Below are positions 36,265-45,068 of a DNA stretch of 64,000 nt, one piece after another. The position numbers were made by a program, and so were the translations under genes. The DNA lies in the NCBI RefSeq assembly GCF_902491285.1, contig NZ_CABUHK010000003.1, forward strand, positions 62,001 to 126,000, in the 5' to 3' direction. The notes under the pieces were generated by a model. That model ran no database searches. It was not told the origin of the DNA and saw nothing but the letters and a program-made list of their open reading frames with translations. Each line of letters begins with the position of its first letter. Positions within the stretch are counted from its first letter, which is position 1. Source of the stretch: an uncultured Bacteroides sp. (GTDB taxonomy: Bacteria; Bacteroidota; Bacteroidia; Bacteroidales; Bacteroidaceae).

Positions 36265-37386
36265 ATGAGACGGAAATATGACTATTTAATTGTAGGTGCT
36301 GGCTTATACGGAGCAGTGTTTGCTTATCAGATGCGTCAGGCGGGATGTTCTTGTTTGGTGATAGATAAGCGCTCTCATAAAGGAGGAAATGTTTACTGTG
36401 AAGATATAGACAGTATACGTGTTCACAAATATGGTGCTCATATTTTTCATACAGATAATCAGAATGTTTGGGATTTTGTGAATCGTTTTGTGAAGTTCAA
36501 CCGATACACAAATTCACCATTAGCCTGTTTTAAGGGCAAATTGTATAATTTGCCTTTTAATATGAATACTTTTTCTCAGTTGTGGGGAGTAAAGACTCCT
36601 GCAGAGGCACAAGCAAAAATCGCAGAACAACGTAAAGCTTTTGATTTTATAAAAAAACCCCGAAATTTGGAAGAGCAGGCGTTAAAGCTGTGCGGAGAAG
36701 ATATCTATTCCTGCCTGATAAAGGGGTATACGGAGAAACAGTGGGGACGTTCAGCTAAAGAACTTCCGGCTTTTATCATTAACAGGATACCTTTCCGTTT
36801 TATATATGATAATAATTATTTTAATGATGCTTATCAGGGCATTCCTATTGGCGGATATAATGTGCTTATTGCTGCTTTGTTGGAAGGGGTTGATGTACGT
36901 TTGAATACTGACTATTTTAAATCTAAGGCAGAATTGGGTTCTATTGCGGATAGGACTTTGTTTACCGGTTGTATAGATGAATATTTTGATTGCTGTTTTG
37001 GAAATTTGGAGTATCGTAGTTTACGTTTTGAGAATCATAGTTTGAATATCAGTAATTTTCAGGGAAATGCAGTCATTAATTATTGTGAGCGTGAGGTCCC
37101 TTATACCAGGGTGATTGAACATAAGCACTTTGAATTTGGTACGCAGCCTACAACGGTGGTTACGTATGAATTCCCGGATTCGTTTGGAGTTGGAAAAGAA
37201 CCTTACTATCCTGTGAATGATGAAAAAAACATGAAGTTGTATTGTAAATATCAAGAGTTGGCTGTTCGAGATAGTAGTGTTTTGTTTGGAGGGCGTTTAG
37301 GGAAGTATGCCTATTTGGATATGGACGATACAGTGGAAGCTGCATTAAGTTTGGCGAAAAAAGAAATAGATTTAAGAAAAAAGTAA
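36265..37386 (+). CDS. glf: UDP-galactopyranose mutase
   Basis: A 373-residue flavoenzyme that converts UDP-galactopyranose to UDP-galactofuranose. I start it at MRRKYDYLIVGAG (36265); the open frame reaches 36175 but the extra 30 residues are not family-like and precede the promoter. The FAD motif is VGAGLYGAV, with the conserved GGNVYCED and HKYGAHIFHT blocks and YTEKQWG typical of Glf. The galactofuranosyltransferase gene follows within 2 bases, giving a complete Galf module. Confidence 0.95.
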   Translation: MRRKYDYLIVGAGLYGAVFAYQMRQAGCSCLVIDKRSHKGGNVYCEDIDSIRVHKYGAHIFHTDNQNVWDFVNRFVKFNRYTNSPLACFKGKLYNLPFNMNTFSQLWGVKTPAEAQAKIAEQRKAFDFIKKPRNLEEQALKLCGEDIYSCLIKGYTEKQWGRSAKELPAFIINRIPFRFIYDNNYFNDAYQGIPIGGYNVLIAALLEGVDVRLNTDYFKSKAELGSIADRTLFTGCIDEYFDCCFGNLEYRSLRFENHSLNISNFQGNAVINYCEREVPYTRVIEHKHFEFGTQPTTVVTYEFPDSFGVGKEPYYPVNDEKNMKLYCKYQELAVRDSSVLFGGRLGKYAYLDMDDTVEAALSLAKKEIDLRKK

Positions 37387-37387
37387 T

Positions 37388-38419
37388 ATGAATTGTTATT
37401 TGTCACGAAATTACAGAGGACTTTCTAGCGCAGGGAATAAAGCAAAGACTGATATTGAACAGATAATGTCTGATATGTCATTTAAGAATATCGGTTTGAA
37501 ACAGACTGTTTATTCAAATAAGATACTGGCGTTTGTCGTGACTCTTTTGGGAGTCTTGAAATCTCCTTTCTGTCTGCATAAGGGAGATGTTCTGGTATTG
37601 CAGTATCCACTGAAGAAATATTATGAATTTGTTTGTAATATGGCTCATTTAAGAGGGGCAAAAGTTGTAACGGTCATCCATGATTTGGGAAGTTTCCGTA
37701 GACATAAACTTACTGTTGTACGTGAGATTCAACGTTTGAATCATTCGGACTATATCATAGCTCATAATGATAGAATGAAACAATGGCTTGAGGAACAAGG
37801 TTGTAAGGCGAAATTGGGGACTCTTGAAATTTTTGATTATCTTTCAACTTCTGTTGCCAATGTACCTTCAGATGTGCGAAAACCTTTTAGGATTCTTTAT
37901 GCGGGGGGGCTACATCCGCGTAAAAATGCTTTTCTGTATGAAATCGGTACATATGCCGGTCCGTCATTCCGATTCAATCTTTATGGGGCGGGCTTCGAAT
38001 TGGATAAAGCGAAGGGAAAAGAACATTTTACTTATATGGGATTTGTTAAGTCCGACGATCTGATTTCTACTGCACAGGGGGATTGGGGCCTGGTATGGGA
38101 CGGCTCTTCTATCTCGACATGTGCAGGCGACTGGGGAGAATATCTTCAATATAATAATCCTCATAAAACATCTTTATACATCCGTTGCGGGTTGCCTGTT
38201 ATTATTTGGAACAAGGCTGCTTTAGCGTCTTTTGTTCGTGAACATAAAATTGGAATATGTGTTGATTCATTGGAGGATTTGGATGCGGTTCTGTCTGATT
38301 TAACGCTACAGCAATATGCTGAAATGCAAAAAAATGTCGCAGAAATCAGTCAGAAACTTCAAGATGGAGAATATTTTTCTAGTGCGGTTCTCAAGGCCAT
38401 AACTGCATTAAAAAGCTAA
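37388..38419 (+). CDS. Galactofuranosyltransferase-like glycosyltransferase
   Basis: A 343-residue GT-B protein resembling WbbI-type beta-1,6-galactofuranosyltransferases: MNCYLSRNYRGLSSAGNKAK at the start, LVLQYPLKKYY, VTVIHDLGSFRR, and a C-terminal domain with ILYAGGLHPRKNAFL and the region around NNPHKTSLYIRCGLPVI. It lies 1 base after the glf stop, which strongly supports use of UDP-Galf. A terminator follows, closing this two-gene transcript. The linkage is inferred only. Confidence 0.85.
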   Translation: MNCYLSRNYRGLSSAGNKAKTDIEQIMSDMSFKNIGLKQTVYSNKILAFVVTLLGVLKSPFCLHKGDVLVLQYPLKKYYEFVCNMAHLRGAKVVTVIHDLGSFRRHKLTVVREIQRLNHSDYIIAHNDRMKQWLEEQGCKAKLGTLEIFDYLSTSVANVPSDVRKPFRILYAGGLHPRKNAFLYEIGTYAGPSFRFNLYGAGFELDKAKGKEHFTYMGFVKSDDLISTAQGDWGLVWDGSSISTCAGDWGEYLQYNNPHKTSLYIRCGLPVIIWNKAALASFVREHKIGICVDSLEDLDAVLSDLTLQQYAEMQKNVAEISQKLQDGEYFSSAVLKAITALKS

Positions 38420-38425
38420 AAAAGG

Positions 38426-38445
38426 AGAGGTTGAACCTCTTTTTT
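38426..38445 (+). terminator. Rho-independent terminator after the Galf module
   Basis: AGAGG-TTGAA-CCTCT followed directly by a run of six T. It separates the glf pair from the rfbH operon, whose promoter box follows at 38479. Confidence 0.75.
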
Positions 38446-38478
38446 GCATAAAAGATGTAAAGATGGCGCAGTAATTCG

Positions 38479-38486
38479 TATCTTTG
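38479..38486 (+). promoter_or_regulatory. Candidate -7 box TATCTTTG for the rfbH operon
   Basis: TATCTTTGCGC is an exact consensus match and lies about 70 bases before rfbH. It is the only clear promoter ahead of rfbH-rfbF-rfbG and the following membrane genes. Confidence 0.6.
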
Positions 38487-38555
38487 CGCATTTAATATAA
38501 GTCTTGATGGTTCTATTTGTGAATTTAGAAACGAGGAATAAGGAAAAAAGTGATT

Positions 38556-39899
38556 ATGGAACAGAAAGAAAATAATTTGAAGGAACAAATACTTTCGCTT
38601 GTGAAAGAGTATTATGCTGAGACTTTTGGGCAGTCTAAAGAATTTGTTCCGGGTAAAACATTTGTGAATTATGGCGGTCGTTATTTTGGCGAAGAAGAAT
38701 TGGTAAATTTGGTCGATTCTTCTTTGGATTTTTGGTTGACTGCCGGTCCGTGGGCCCACCGTTTTGAAAAAAGACTGGCTGATTGGCTGGGGGTTAAATA
38801 TTGTTCGTTGACCAATTCTGGATCATCAGCTAATCTGTTGGCATTTATGGCTTTAACCTCTCCCGAGCTTGGGGAACGTTGTATAAAAAGGGGGGATGAA
38901 GTTATAACTGTGGCCTGTGGATTCCCTACTACAGTTACTCCTTGTATTCAATATGGTGCTATCCCTGTTTTTGTAGACATAACTGTTCCGGAATATAACA
39001 TAGATATAACTCAACTCGAAGCGGCATATTCAGACAAGACAAAAGCGGTAATGATTGCCCACTCTTTGGGGAATGCGTTTAATTTAGAGGCTGTGAAAGA
39101 GTTCTGTGATACTCACAATCTGTGGCTGGTAGAAGATAATTGTGACGCTTTGGGGACTGAATATACTTTAAAAGGTGAAACCCGTAAAACCGGGACATTC
39201 GGGCATATTGGAACCTCCAGTTTTTATCCTCCTCATCATATGACAATGGGAGAAGGAGGAGCAGTTTATACGAACGATCCATTGTTGCATAGGTTGATAA
39301 ACTCATTTCGTGATTGGGGACGTGATTGTTGGTGCATAGGTGGAGTAGATAATACTTGCAAATCTCGTTTTAGTAAACAATATGGCGAATTGCCTCTTGG
39401 ATATGATCATAAATATGTTTACTCTCATTTTGGGTATAATCTGAAAGTAACAGATATGCAGGCTGCTATAGGTTGCGCGCAACTGGAGAAATTGGATCAA
39501 ATAGTATCAGCCCGCAGAAAGAACTTTAATTTCCTGAAAGAAAAGCTGGCCGGTACAAGAGGGTTGATTTTACCTGAAGCCGAGAAGAATTCCAATCCGA
39601 GCTGGTTCGGTTTTCTTATTTCTGTGAAAGAAGATGCCGGTTTTACTCGCAATGAATTATCTGAATATTTGGAAAAGAATAAAATACAGACTCGTAATCT
39701 TTTTGCAGGTAACCTGTTGAAACATCCGGCTTTTAATGAAATGAGGAAATCCGGTGAAGGTTATCGTGTTGTTGGTGAGCTGGTAAATACCGACTTCGTA
39801 ATGAATAATACTTTCTGGATTGGAGTTTATCCGGGAATGAAACCTGAAATGTTACAATTTATGGTGGATACGATTAAACAGTTTGTGGATTCACATTAA
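38556..39899 (+). CDS. rfbH: CDP-4-dehydro-6-deoxyglucose 3-dehydratase (E1, RfbH/DdhC)
   Basis: A 447-residue PMP- and iron-sulfur-dependent dehydratase that removes the C3 hydroxyl in CDP-3,6-dideoxyhexose synthesis. The aminotransferase lysine is replaced by histidine in FYPPHHMTMGEGG (His227/228), the hallmark of this family. Cys196 (EDNCDALG), Cys258 and Cys260 fit the 2Fe-2S ligands. I prefer the ATG at 38556 to the one at 38550. Its usual flavin/iron-sulfur reductase partner (RfbI/DdhD) is not in the window. rfbF and rfbG follow, completing the path from glucose 1-phosphate. Confidence 0.93.
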   Translation: MEQKENNLKEQILSLVKEYYAETFGQSKEFVPGKTFVNYGGRYFGEEELVNLVDSSLDFWLTAGPWAHRFEKRLADWLGVKYCSLTNSGSSANLLAFMALTSPELGERCIKRGDEVITVACGFPTTVTPCIQYGAIPVFVDITVPEYNIDITQLEAAYSDKTKAVMIAHSLGNAFNLEAVKEFCDTHNLWLVEDNCDALGTEYTLKGETRKTGTFGHIGTSSFYPPHHMTMGEGGAVYTNDPLLHRLINSFRDWGRDCWCIGGVDNTCKSRFSKQYGELPLGYDHKYVYSHFGYNLKVTDMQAAIGCAQLEKLDQIVSARRKNFNFLKEKLAGTRGLILPEAEKNSNPSWFGFLISVKEDAGFTRNELSEYLEKNKIQTRNLFAGNLLKHPAFNEMRKSGEGYRVVGELVNTDFVMNNTFWIGVYPGMKPEMLQFMVDTIKQFVDSH

Positions 39900-39925
39900 T
39901 ATTATAACACAAAATAAATTAGATT

Positions 39926-40705
39926 ATGAAAGCTGTCATTTTAGCCGGTGGCTTTGGCTCAAGATTGAGTGAAGCTACAAATTTAATTCCAAAGCCAATG
40001 GTGGAAATAGGAGGGAAACCTATTTTGTGGCATATAATGAAGACTTATAGTTATTACGGAATTAATGATTTTATTATCTGCTGTGGTTATAAACAATATG
40101 TCATAAAGGAATATTTTGCTAACTATTTTCGGCATAATTGCGATATGACAGTAGATTTATCTAATAATCGTGTCGAGATTTTAGATAATCATTCTGAAAA
40201 CTGGCGTGTTACGATGGTAGATACCGGATTGAATACAATGACGGGTGGCAGAATAAAACGAGTCGAAAAGTATTTGGAAGATGAACCATTTTTGTTGACT
40301 TATGGTGACGGTGTGACAGACTTAAATATTGCAGATACTATAGCCGAACATGAGAAATCTGGTTGTTTGCTTTCTGTGACTGCTTATAAGCCGGGCGGGA
40401 AGTTTGGAGCATTAGAAATCGATTTGGGTACCAATAAGGTGAAGTCTTTTATGGAAAAACCGGATGGTGACCGCAATTGGATAAATGCAGGTTATTTTGT
40501 TTGTGAACCGGAGGTACTAAGTTTTATAAAAGGTGGTGATTCTACTTCTTTTGAGGGAAAACCTTTGGAGGAGATTGCTAAAGCTGGACAAATGCATGCT
40601 TATAAACACCGAGGATTTTGGAAGCCGATGGATACCTTGAGGGATAACTCGGAATTGAATGAGATGTGGGAGCAAAATAAAGCTCCTTGGAAGGTTTGGA
40701 AATAA
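39926..40705 (+). CDS. rfbF: Glucose-1-phosphate cytidylyltransferase
   Basis: A 259-residue nucleotidyltransferase that makes CDP-glucose from CTP and glucose 1-phosphate, the first step to CDP-3,6-dideoxyhexoses. The N-terminal ILAGGFGSRLSEATN, the IPKPMVEIGGKPILWH block, and YGDGVTDL (metal Asp) match RfbF. It lies 26 bases after rfbH and 11 before rfbG. Confidence 0.95.
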   Translation: MKAVILAGGFGSRLSEATNLIPKPMVEIGGKPILWHIMKTYSYYGINDFIICCGYKQYVIKEYFANYFRHNCDMTVDLSNNRVEILDNHSENWRVTMVDTGLNTMTGGRIKRVEKYLEDEPFLLTYGDGVTDLNIADTIAEHEKSGCLLSVTAYKPGGKFGALEIDLGTNKVKSFMEKPDGDRNWINAGYFVCEPEVLSFIKGGDSTSFEGKPLEEIAKAGQMHAYKHRGFWKPMDTLRDNSELNEMWEQNKAPWKVWK

Positions 40706-40716
40706 AATAGATAGAA

Positions 40717-41790
40717 ATGGTCGATACTTTTCATAATTTTTACCGTGGAAAGAGAGTTCTGGTGACAGGGCATACAGGTTTTAAAGGATCTTGGCTTTCT
40801 ATATGGTTACATGAGTTGGGTGCTGAGGTTATTGGACTAGCATTAGAGCCAACTTCTGAAAAGGATAATTATGTGCTTTCAGGAATTGGTACTATGATAA
40901 CCGATTTGCGTGGTGATATACGCAATGGAGAATTGCTCAAAGAAATCTTTAAAACCTATCAGCCTGATATCGTCTTTCATTTGGCTGCCCAGCCTCTTGT
41001 TAGGCTTTCTTATGAGATGCCTGTCGAAACATATGAAACCAATGTGATGGGAACACTTCATGTTTTAGAAGCGATTCGTGCTACGGAGAGTGTGAAAGTA
41101 GGAGTTATGATAACTACTGATAAATGTTATGAAAATGCAGAGCAGTTATGGGGATACCGGGAAAATGAACCTATGGGGGGATATGATCCTTATTCTTCTT
41201 CAAAAGGTTGTGCCGAAATTGCGATATCTTCATGGAGACGCTCTTTTTTTAATCCTGCTGATTACAATATGCATGGTAAAGCAATCGCAAGTGTTCGTGC
41301 TGGGAATGTTATTGGAGGTGGGGATTGGGCGAAAGACCGGATAATTCCTGATTGTATAAGAGCTTTGGAAGCTGATAAGACTATTGATATTAGAAGTCCT
41401 AAATCTATTCGTCCATGGCAGCATGTTTTAGAACCATTAGGAGGCTATATGCTATTGGCGAAGAAAATGTGGGAAGCTCCTACTGAATATTGTGAAGGAT
41501 GGAATTTTGGTCCGAAACTGGAGTCTGTTGAAAATGTGTGGGGAATTGCAGAACGTGTCATAAAATATTATGGTAAGGGTGAACTTTGTGATTGTTCTGA
41601 TCCAAATAGCTTGCATGAAGCTAAATTGTTAATGCTTGATATTTCAAAGGTTTATTTTAGATTAGGATGGCAACCTAGACTTGATTTGGAACAAACTATT
41701 CAAATGACAGTAGAGTGGTATAAAAGGTATAACGATGAGGCTGTCTATGATTTGTGTGTGGAACAAATCAATAAATATATAAATGAATGA
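40717..41790 (+). CDS. rfbG: CDP-glucose 4,6-dehydratase
   Basis: A 357-residue short-chain dehydrogenase that converts CDP-glucose to CDP-4-dehydro-6-deoxyglucose, the substrate of RfbH. The NAD motif is VTGHTGFKGSWL, TTDKCYEN supplies the catalytic Thr/Asp/Lys region, and YDPYSSSK the Tyr-xxx-Lys pair. The WQHVLEPLGGY block is typical of RfbG. Third gene in the rfbH-F-G order. Confidence 0.95.
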   Translation: MVDTFHNFYRGKRVLVTGHTGFKGSWLSIWLHELGAEVIGLALEPTSEKDNYVLSGIGTMITDLRGDIRNGELLKEIFKTYQPDIVFHLAAQPLVRLSYEMPVETYETNVMGTLHVLEAIRATESVKVGVMITTDKCYENAEQLWGYRENEPMGGYDPYSSSKGCAEIAISSWRRSFFNPADYNMHGKAIASVRAGNVIGGGDWAKDRIIPDCIRALEADKTIDIRSPKSIRPWQHVLEPLGGYMLLAKKMWEAPTEYCEGWNFGPKLESVENVWGIAERVIKYYGKGELCDCSDPNSLHEAKLLMLDISKVYFRLGWQPRLDLEQTIQMTVEWYKRYNDEAVYDLCVEQINKYINE

Positions 41791-41800
41791 AATATAATTG

Positions 41801-42691
41801 ATGGGAAGTAAAACGATACTTTTAACAGGTGGTAGTGGTTTCATCGGGCGTAATATACATGAGAGCTTTTTGGTTGATAAATACAATGTATTATCTCCTT
41901 CAAGTTCGGAGTTAAATGTAGCGGATGAAAAGAGTGTTGCTGATTATTTGCATAAACATACGGTAGATGTTGTCATACATGCGGCGGTGAAACCAAGTCA
42001 TAGAAATGCAAAGGATTTCTCAAATATATTTTATATTAACACCCGTATGTTTTTTAATTTGGAGAAATATAAGGAGTGTTTTGAAAAAATACTAGTAATA
42101 GGTTCTGGAGCGATATACGATAATCGTAATTATCAGCCTAAAATGAAAGAGGATTCATGGATGGAACATATACCTGTAGATGAACATGGATATTGTAAGT
42201 ATGTATGTGAGAAAGTTATTGCTCATTGCTCTAATATTTATGATTTACGTGTGTTTGGTATTTTTGGTAAATATGAAGACTATGCTATCCGTTTTATTTC
42301 AAATGCTATTTGTAAAGTCTTATTTAATCTGCCAATTTCGATTAAACAGAACCGCAAGTTTGATTATTTATATGTAAATGATTTTATGCCTATATTAGAT
42401 TGGTTTGTGCAGAATGAACCTAAATATAAAGCTTATAATATTACTCCAGATTCTTCAATCTCATTATATGACTTAGCGGTAATTGTACGTGAGGTAGCGG
42501 GAAAGCCTTTACATCCGATTGTTGTATCTCAAGAAGGGATGGGGTTAGAATATAGTGGGGATAACTCTCGTTTGAAGAGTGAACTTGACCTTAACTTAAC
42601 TCCTTTGGCATTGGCTATTCGTGATTTATATATATGGTATTCAGATAATAAAGAGCAATTAGATAGAAACCTTTTGTTGATTGATAAATAA
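41801..42691 (+). CDS. SDR-type reductase/epimerase finishing a CDP-dideoxysugar
   Basis: A 296-residue extended short-chain dehydrogenase. The NAD(P) motif is LTGGSGFIGRN, the Tyr-xxx-Lys pair is in YVCEK, and the central SGAIYD serves as the Ser region. Its place directly after rfbG suggests it reduces a CDP-3,6-dideoxy-4-ketohexose (abequose/paratose synthase role) or acts like YerF on a branched derivative; sequence alone does not decide. I use the ATG at 41801 rather than a TTG one codon earlier. Base composition here is clearly more AT-rich than the housekeeping flank. Confidence 0.8.
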   Translation: MGSKTILLTGGSGFIGRNIHESFLVDKYNVLSPSSSELNVADEKSVADYLHKHTVDVVIHAAVKPSHRNAKDFSNIFYINTRMFFNLEKYKECFEKILVIGSGAIYDNRNYQPKMKEDSWMEHIPVDEHGYCKYVCEKVIAHCSNIYDLRVFGIFGKYEDYAIRFISNAICKVLFNLPISIKQNRKFDYLYVNDFMPILDWFVQNEPKYKAYNITPDSSISLYDLAVIVREVAGKPLHPIVVSQEGMGLEYSGDNSRLKSELDLNLTPLALAIRDLYIWYSDNKEQLDRNLLLIDK

Positions 42692-42692
42692 A

Positions 42693-44468
42693 ATGGAAAT
42701 TATTTTGCATCATATCCGAAAACATAAATTTGCATATGCTTTAGTTGTAGTTGTATTGTATCAACTTGCGTGTGCAGTACAGGGTTTTGACTTGTCTGAC
42801 GAAGGTTGGGGAATGTATTTTTATCAACAAATATTTAAGAATCCTGAATGTGTGGTAGCGCAGATGCCATATTGGGTTACTGGTGCAATTGGTGGAGCAT
42901 GGAATCTATTGTTTCCAGCAGGAGGCTTCTTAGGAACACGGATTTTAGGAATAATAATAGTGACAGGAACATTCTGTCTTTCTTATGTGTTTTTGAAAAA
43001 AAGTATAAATTCAGGTTGGTTATTAGTTGGTTTGATAGCTCAAATGTTAATAGTTGTCGGTGATCCTAAACCTTATGGCTATAACTCATTGACTGCTTTT
43101 ATTGTACTTTGGGTTGTTATTGTTTTTTGGCGGGGACTTGAAACTGGTAGGCTTGTTTGGTTCTTTATTGGTGGATTTATGTTAGGTGTTAATATCTTTG
43201 TTCGAATACCTAATCTAGCTATTTTACCCATTATATTATTAATTCCGGTTTGCCAATATTGGAAGAACGGTAGTATGCGTTTTTTTAATAGTCAAATGTG
43301 GACGGCTGCTTGGGGGACGATTGTGGGGGTAGCAGTAATAATTGCGGCTATGTACTATTGGGGATATTGGGCTTTTTTTATGGAGGCCATGACAGGGGTA
43401 GCTAGCAGTGCAACCGATGAGACTAATTCTCACCAGTTTGGGAGGTTAATTGTAAGATATGCAAAGAATTATTGGGGAATAATATCTGTGGGGGGGATTG
43501 TTGTGTTATTGGGTGAAGTTTATACTTGGTTGCAGAGTAAACTGATAAATAAATATTCCTCATGGGTATTGAATCTTTTGTTTGTGCTTGTTTGGATTTT
43601 TTTAGGTCTATGCTTTAATAAGGCTCTTCGGCATAATGATATGTATTTTACTCACTTTATATCTTATGTTGGCACTATATTAATTCTAATAAATTATAAC
43701 CGGAGTGAAGAACTTCGTATGAGATATGTGGCTTTAGCTTCTCTTTTTATGATTGTCTGTATGCCTTTGGGGAGTGATCAAGGTATTAATACAATGTGGA
43801 CATCAGCTTGGTTAGCTCTGCCATTAGGGACAGCTTATTTGTGTCGTTTATTTGAAGATGAGGTTATTTGGAATGAGAAGCTAGGAAAATATTCTATGTA
43901 TAAGCGTTATGTACGCTGTTATTTGTGCATTATATTCGTGAGCTATATAGCTTGTGGTATTTATAAAAATGATAATTTGGCTTATTATGATCCGGATAGT
44001 CGATTGGAAAAAGTGCATTCTATTGATAATCAGTATTGTCGTTTTATCTATACAGGCTCCTATCGTGCAAATTTAATGAATGACTTGTTGCCTGTTTTAG
44101 AAAAATATGTGAAGCCTGGCGATTTTCTTTTAGTTTATAATTTTATGCCGGGACTAAATTATATGACAGATACACGCTCGTATATTTCGAATGCTTGGCT
44201 ATGGTGTCTTTCGGGAGCCGAATTAGAACGACAGTTGCAATTTGCTATGTCAAAAAAAACTCCACTTCCTGTTGTATTGCGACAGAATTTTAGAGCTACA
44301 AATTTATGGGGGGACTATGATCCTTATTTTATGGATGTTAATCATCTTCCTGAAAACGTTTTATCTCGTCCGGATCAAATAAAAGCTATGAATAATTTTT
44401 TAGATATGAATCATTATAAAACAGTTTGGACGAATCGCTATTTTGATATATTATTACCTGATGTTTAA
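42693..44468 (+). CDS. Polytopic membrane protein, probable GT-C-type transferase
   Basis: A 591-residue integral membrane protein with about ten to twelve hydrophobic segments through residue ~430 and a ~150-residue C-terminal soluble part. Near the N-terminus, after the first segment, is FDLSDEGWGMYFY, an acidic periplasmic loop of the sort holding the catalytic Asp/Glu in GT-C transferases. It may transfer a sugar from a polyprenyl carrier to the glycan outside the membrane; an O-unit polymerase is the main alternative. The ATG at 42693 is used, since an earlier TTG lies inside the previous gene. A GtrA-like gene follows 11 bases later. Confidence 0.65.
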   Translation: MEIILHHIRKHKFAYALVVVVLYQLACAVQGFDLSDEGWGMYFYQQIFKNPECVVAQMPYWVTGAIGGAWNLLFPAGGFLGTRILGIIIVTGTFCLSYVFLKKSINSGWLLVGLIAQMLIVVGDPKPYGYNSLTAFIVLWVVIVFWRGLETGRLVWFFIGGFMLGVNIFVRIPNLAILPIILLIPVCQYWKNGSMRFFNSQMWTAAWGTIVGVAVIIAAMYYWGYWAFFMEAMTGVASSATDETNSHQFGRLIVRYAKNYWGIISVGGIVVLLGEVYTWLQSKLINKYSSWVLNLLFVLVWIFLGLCFNKALRHNDMYFTHFISYVGTILILINYNRSEELRMRYVALASLFMIVCMPLGSDQGINTMWTSAWLALPLGTAYLCRLFEDEVIWNEKLGKYSMYKRYVRCYLCIIFVSYIACGIYKNDNLAYYDPDSRLEKVHSIDNQYCRFIYTGSYRANLMNDLLPVLEKYVKPGDFLLVYNFMPGLNYMTDTRSYISNAWLWCLSGAELERQLQFAMSKKTPLPVVLRQNFRATNLWGDYDPYFMDVNHLPENVLSRPDQIKAMNNFLDMNHYKTVWTNRYFDILLPDV

Positions 44469-44479
44469 TTAGTGAACTA

Positions 44480-44866
44480 ATGAGTATGAAGATATTTTCA
44501 CATGCTATTGATGTTACATTTATTCGGTTTGTATTAATTGGTCTATTGAATACAGCTTTTGGTGTGGGAGTATATTGTCTTTTTGTTTATTGGGGGATAC
44601 CTTATCGTGTTGCTGTCTTATTGAGTACTATATTGGGGGTGTTATTTAACTTTAAAACAATCGGAACTTTTGTTTTCAGAAACACAAAGAATCGATTGAT
44701 TTTTAAATTTGTAGCAGCTTATGTTATTGTTTATTTTATAAATATAGGGCTAATACATTTGTTACTTGAATTGTCCGATTTAAATGAGTATATTGCAGGT
44801 ATAATTGTTACTCCTATTGTTGCGATTGCATCATTTGTTCTGCAAAAACGATTTGTTTTCAATTAA
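44480..44866 (+). CDS. GtrA-like small membrane protein
   Basis: A 128-residue protein with four hydrophobic segments matching the GtrA/PF04138 family (FIRFVLIGLLNTAFGVG at the start, VLFNFKTIGTFVF in the middle, LQKRFVFN at the end). GtrA proteins are thought to flip polyprenyl-phosphate-linked sugars across the inner membrane. The GtrB-like transferase at 46481 and the polytopic protein before it make a plausible three-part GtrA/B/C-like modification system. Confidence 0.85.
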   Translation: MSMKIFSHAIDVTFIRFVLIGLLNTAFGVGVYCLFVYWGIPYRVAVLLSTILGVLFNFKTIGTFVFRNTKNRLIFKFVAAYVIVYFINIGLIHLLLELSDLNEYIAGIIVTPIVAIASFVLQKRFVFN

Positions 44867-44893
44867 AAAGAATTGCGGCAGGACTGAAACAAT

Positions 44894-44911
44894 ATAGAAT
44901 CTATTCTATAC
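44894..44911. repeat. Perfect dyad TATAGAAT-CT-ATTCTATA
   Basis: An 8-base inverted repeat with a 2-base centre follows the GtrA stop; a further half-site TATAGAAT lies at 44981-44988. The remaining gap (44867-45068) holds nothing else I can support. It could be a binding site ahead of the broken membrane gene, or a chance AT-rich palindrome. Confidence 0.4.
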
Positions 44912-45068
44912 AACAGCCTTTTTGATGTTTTAATTATCATATGTAAATGATGGTTAATTGTTTGTGCTTGTAGTTAATTATATAGAATATGAGGGAAGGG
45001 AGCTTCTGTTTTGATTTATAATAATTTGTTAAATATTGAAAAATGGATCTAGTACTTCCTGATTAAAA

